Below are positions 5,886 through 6,035 of a stretch of DNA of 6,035 nucleotides, in pieces; the stretch's first letter is position 1; the number at the start of each line of letters is the position of its first letter. The stretch comes from Promethearchaeota archaeon (lineage in GTDB: Archaea; Asgardarchaeota; Lokiarchaeia; Sigynarchaeales; SOKP01), in NCBI GenBank assembly GCA_019057975.1, contig JAHLWJ010000286.1:1-6035 (forward strand), read 5' to 3'. The translations under genes and the position numbers were made by a program. The notes below the pieces were generated by a model. That model did no database searches, was not told the DNA's origin, and was given only the letters and a program-made list of their open reading frames with translations.

Positions 5886-6035
5886 ATATCTCGTAATACG
5901 TAGTTTTCTTACTTTTCCCTTTCTGAATTACTACATTTTTATCTACAAGCTCTGTTAAATCATTTCTTGCCATCCTGTCCGTTATCCCAAACAAATCAGC
6001 ATATTTCTTGCTCGTAATTTTTTTATGCTCCTTGA
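5881..6035 (-). CDS. C-terminal winged-helix tail of a gene cut by the window edge
   Basis: Fifty complete codons plus a TAA (5883-5881) are open to the window edge. The protein ends with ITSKKYADLFGITDRMARND, LTELVDKNVVIQKGK and SKKTTYYEIS. This is a clear winged helix: a helix-turn-helix (SKKYADLFGIT, DRMARNDLTELVDK) followed by a wing with a glycine and aromatic strand. The pattern is very common as the C-terminal domain of Fic-family proteins and of AlbA_2/AAA_4-type ATP-binding regulators. The visible part cannot separate these because their catalytic domains would lie outside. It has the same direction as the methylase, 226 bp upstream of its start, with the repeat cluster between. Confidence 0.7.
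   Translation of the reverse strand, partial: KEHKKITSKKYADLFGITDRMARNDLTELVDKNVVIQKGKSKKTTYYEIS

Overview
The window looks like the end of an integrated element in a low-GC, Firmicutes-like bacterium. The basis is strong AGGAGG-type ribosome binding sites, TTGACA/TATAAT promoters and AT-rich third codon positions. The organism is not identifiable from the sequence alone.

Left part (1-900). A 48-bp fragment matching the 3' half of a tRNA-Arg(CCU) gene (113-160, minus strand) stops matching at the anticodon stem. This is the usual trace of a tyrosine-integrase attachment site. Copies of a GTnACAA word lie on both sides of it, partly as pairs 11 bp apart, like integrase arm sites. Next come a decayed minus-strand gene for a single-pass membrane/coiled-coil protein (314-602) and a divergent promoter region. 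The leftward promoter is a perfect TTGACA-17-TATAAT. The rightward promoter is enclosed by a 10/11-bp inverted repeat.

Centre (901-5654). A two-gene rightward operon encodes a 360-aa DNA-binding protein (N-terminal ribbon-helix-helix plus winged-helix-like modules) and an 814-aa GHKL ATPase of MORC/MutL type with all four nucleotide-binding motifs. Tail to tail with it, with no base between the stop codons, is a leftward 403-aa amino-methyltransferase with DPFMGSGT and TSPPY motifs. I infer a defence or modification cassette related to the R-M-associated MORC-like ATPases: a DNA-recognition subunit, an ATP-driven clamp and a methylase marking self DNA. No nuclease domain is recognisable, which is the most interesting point.

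Right part (5651-6035). A short, apparently frameshifted ribbon-helix-helix reading frame overlaps the methylase start by ATGA. Upstream of it is a cluster of 11-bp repeats (three direct, one inverted). The window ends in the C-terminal winged-helix tail of another minus-strand gene, Fic-like or AlbA-like regulator in style.
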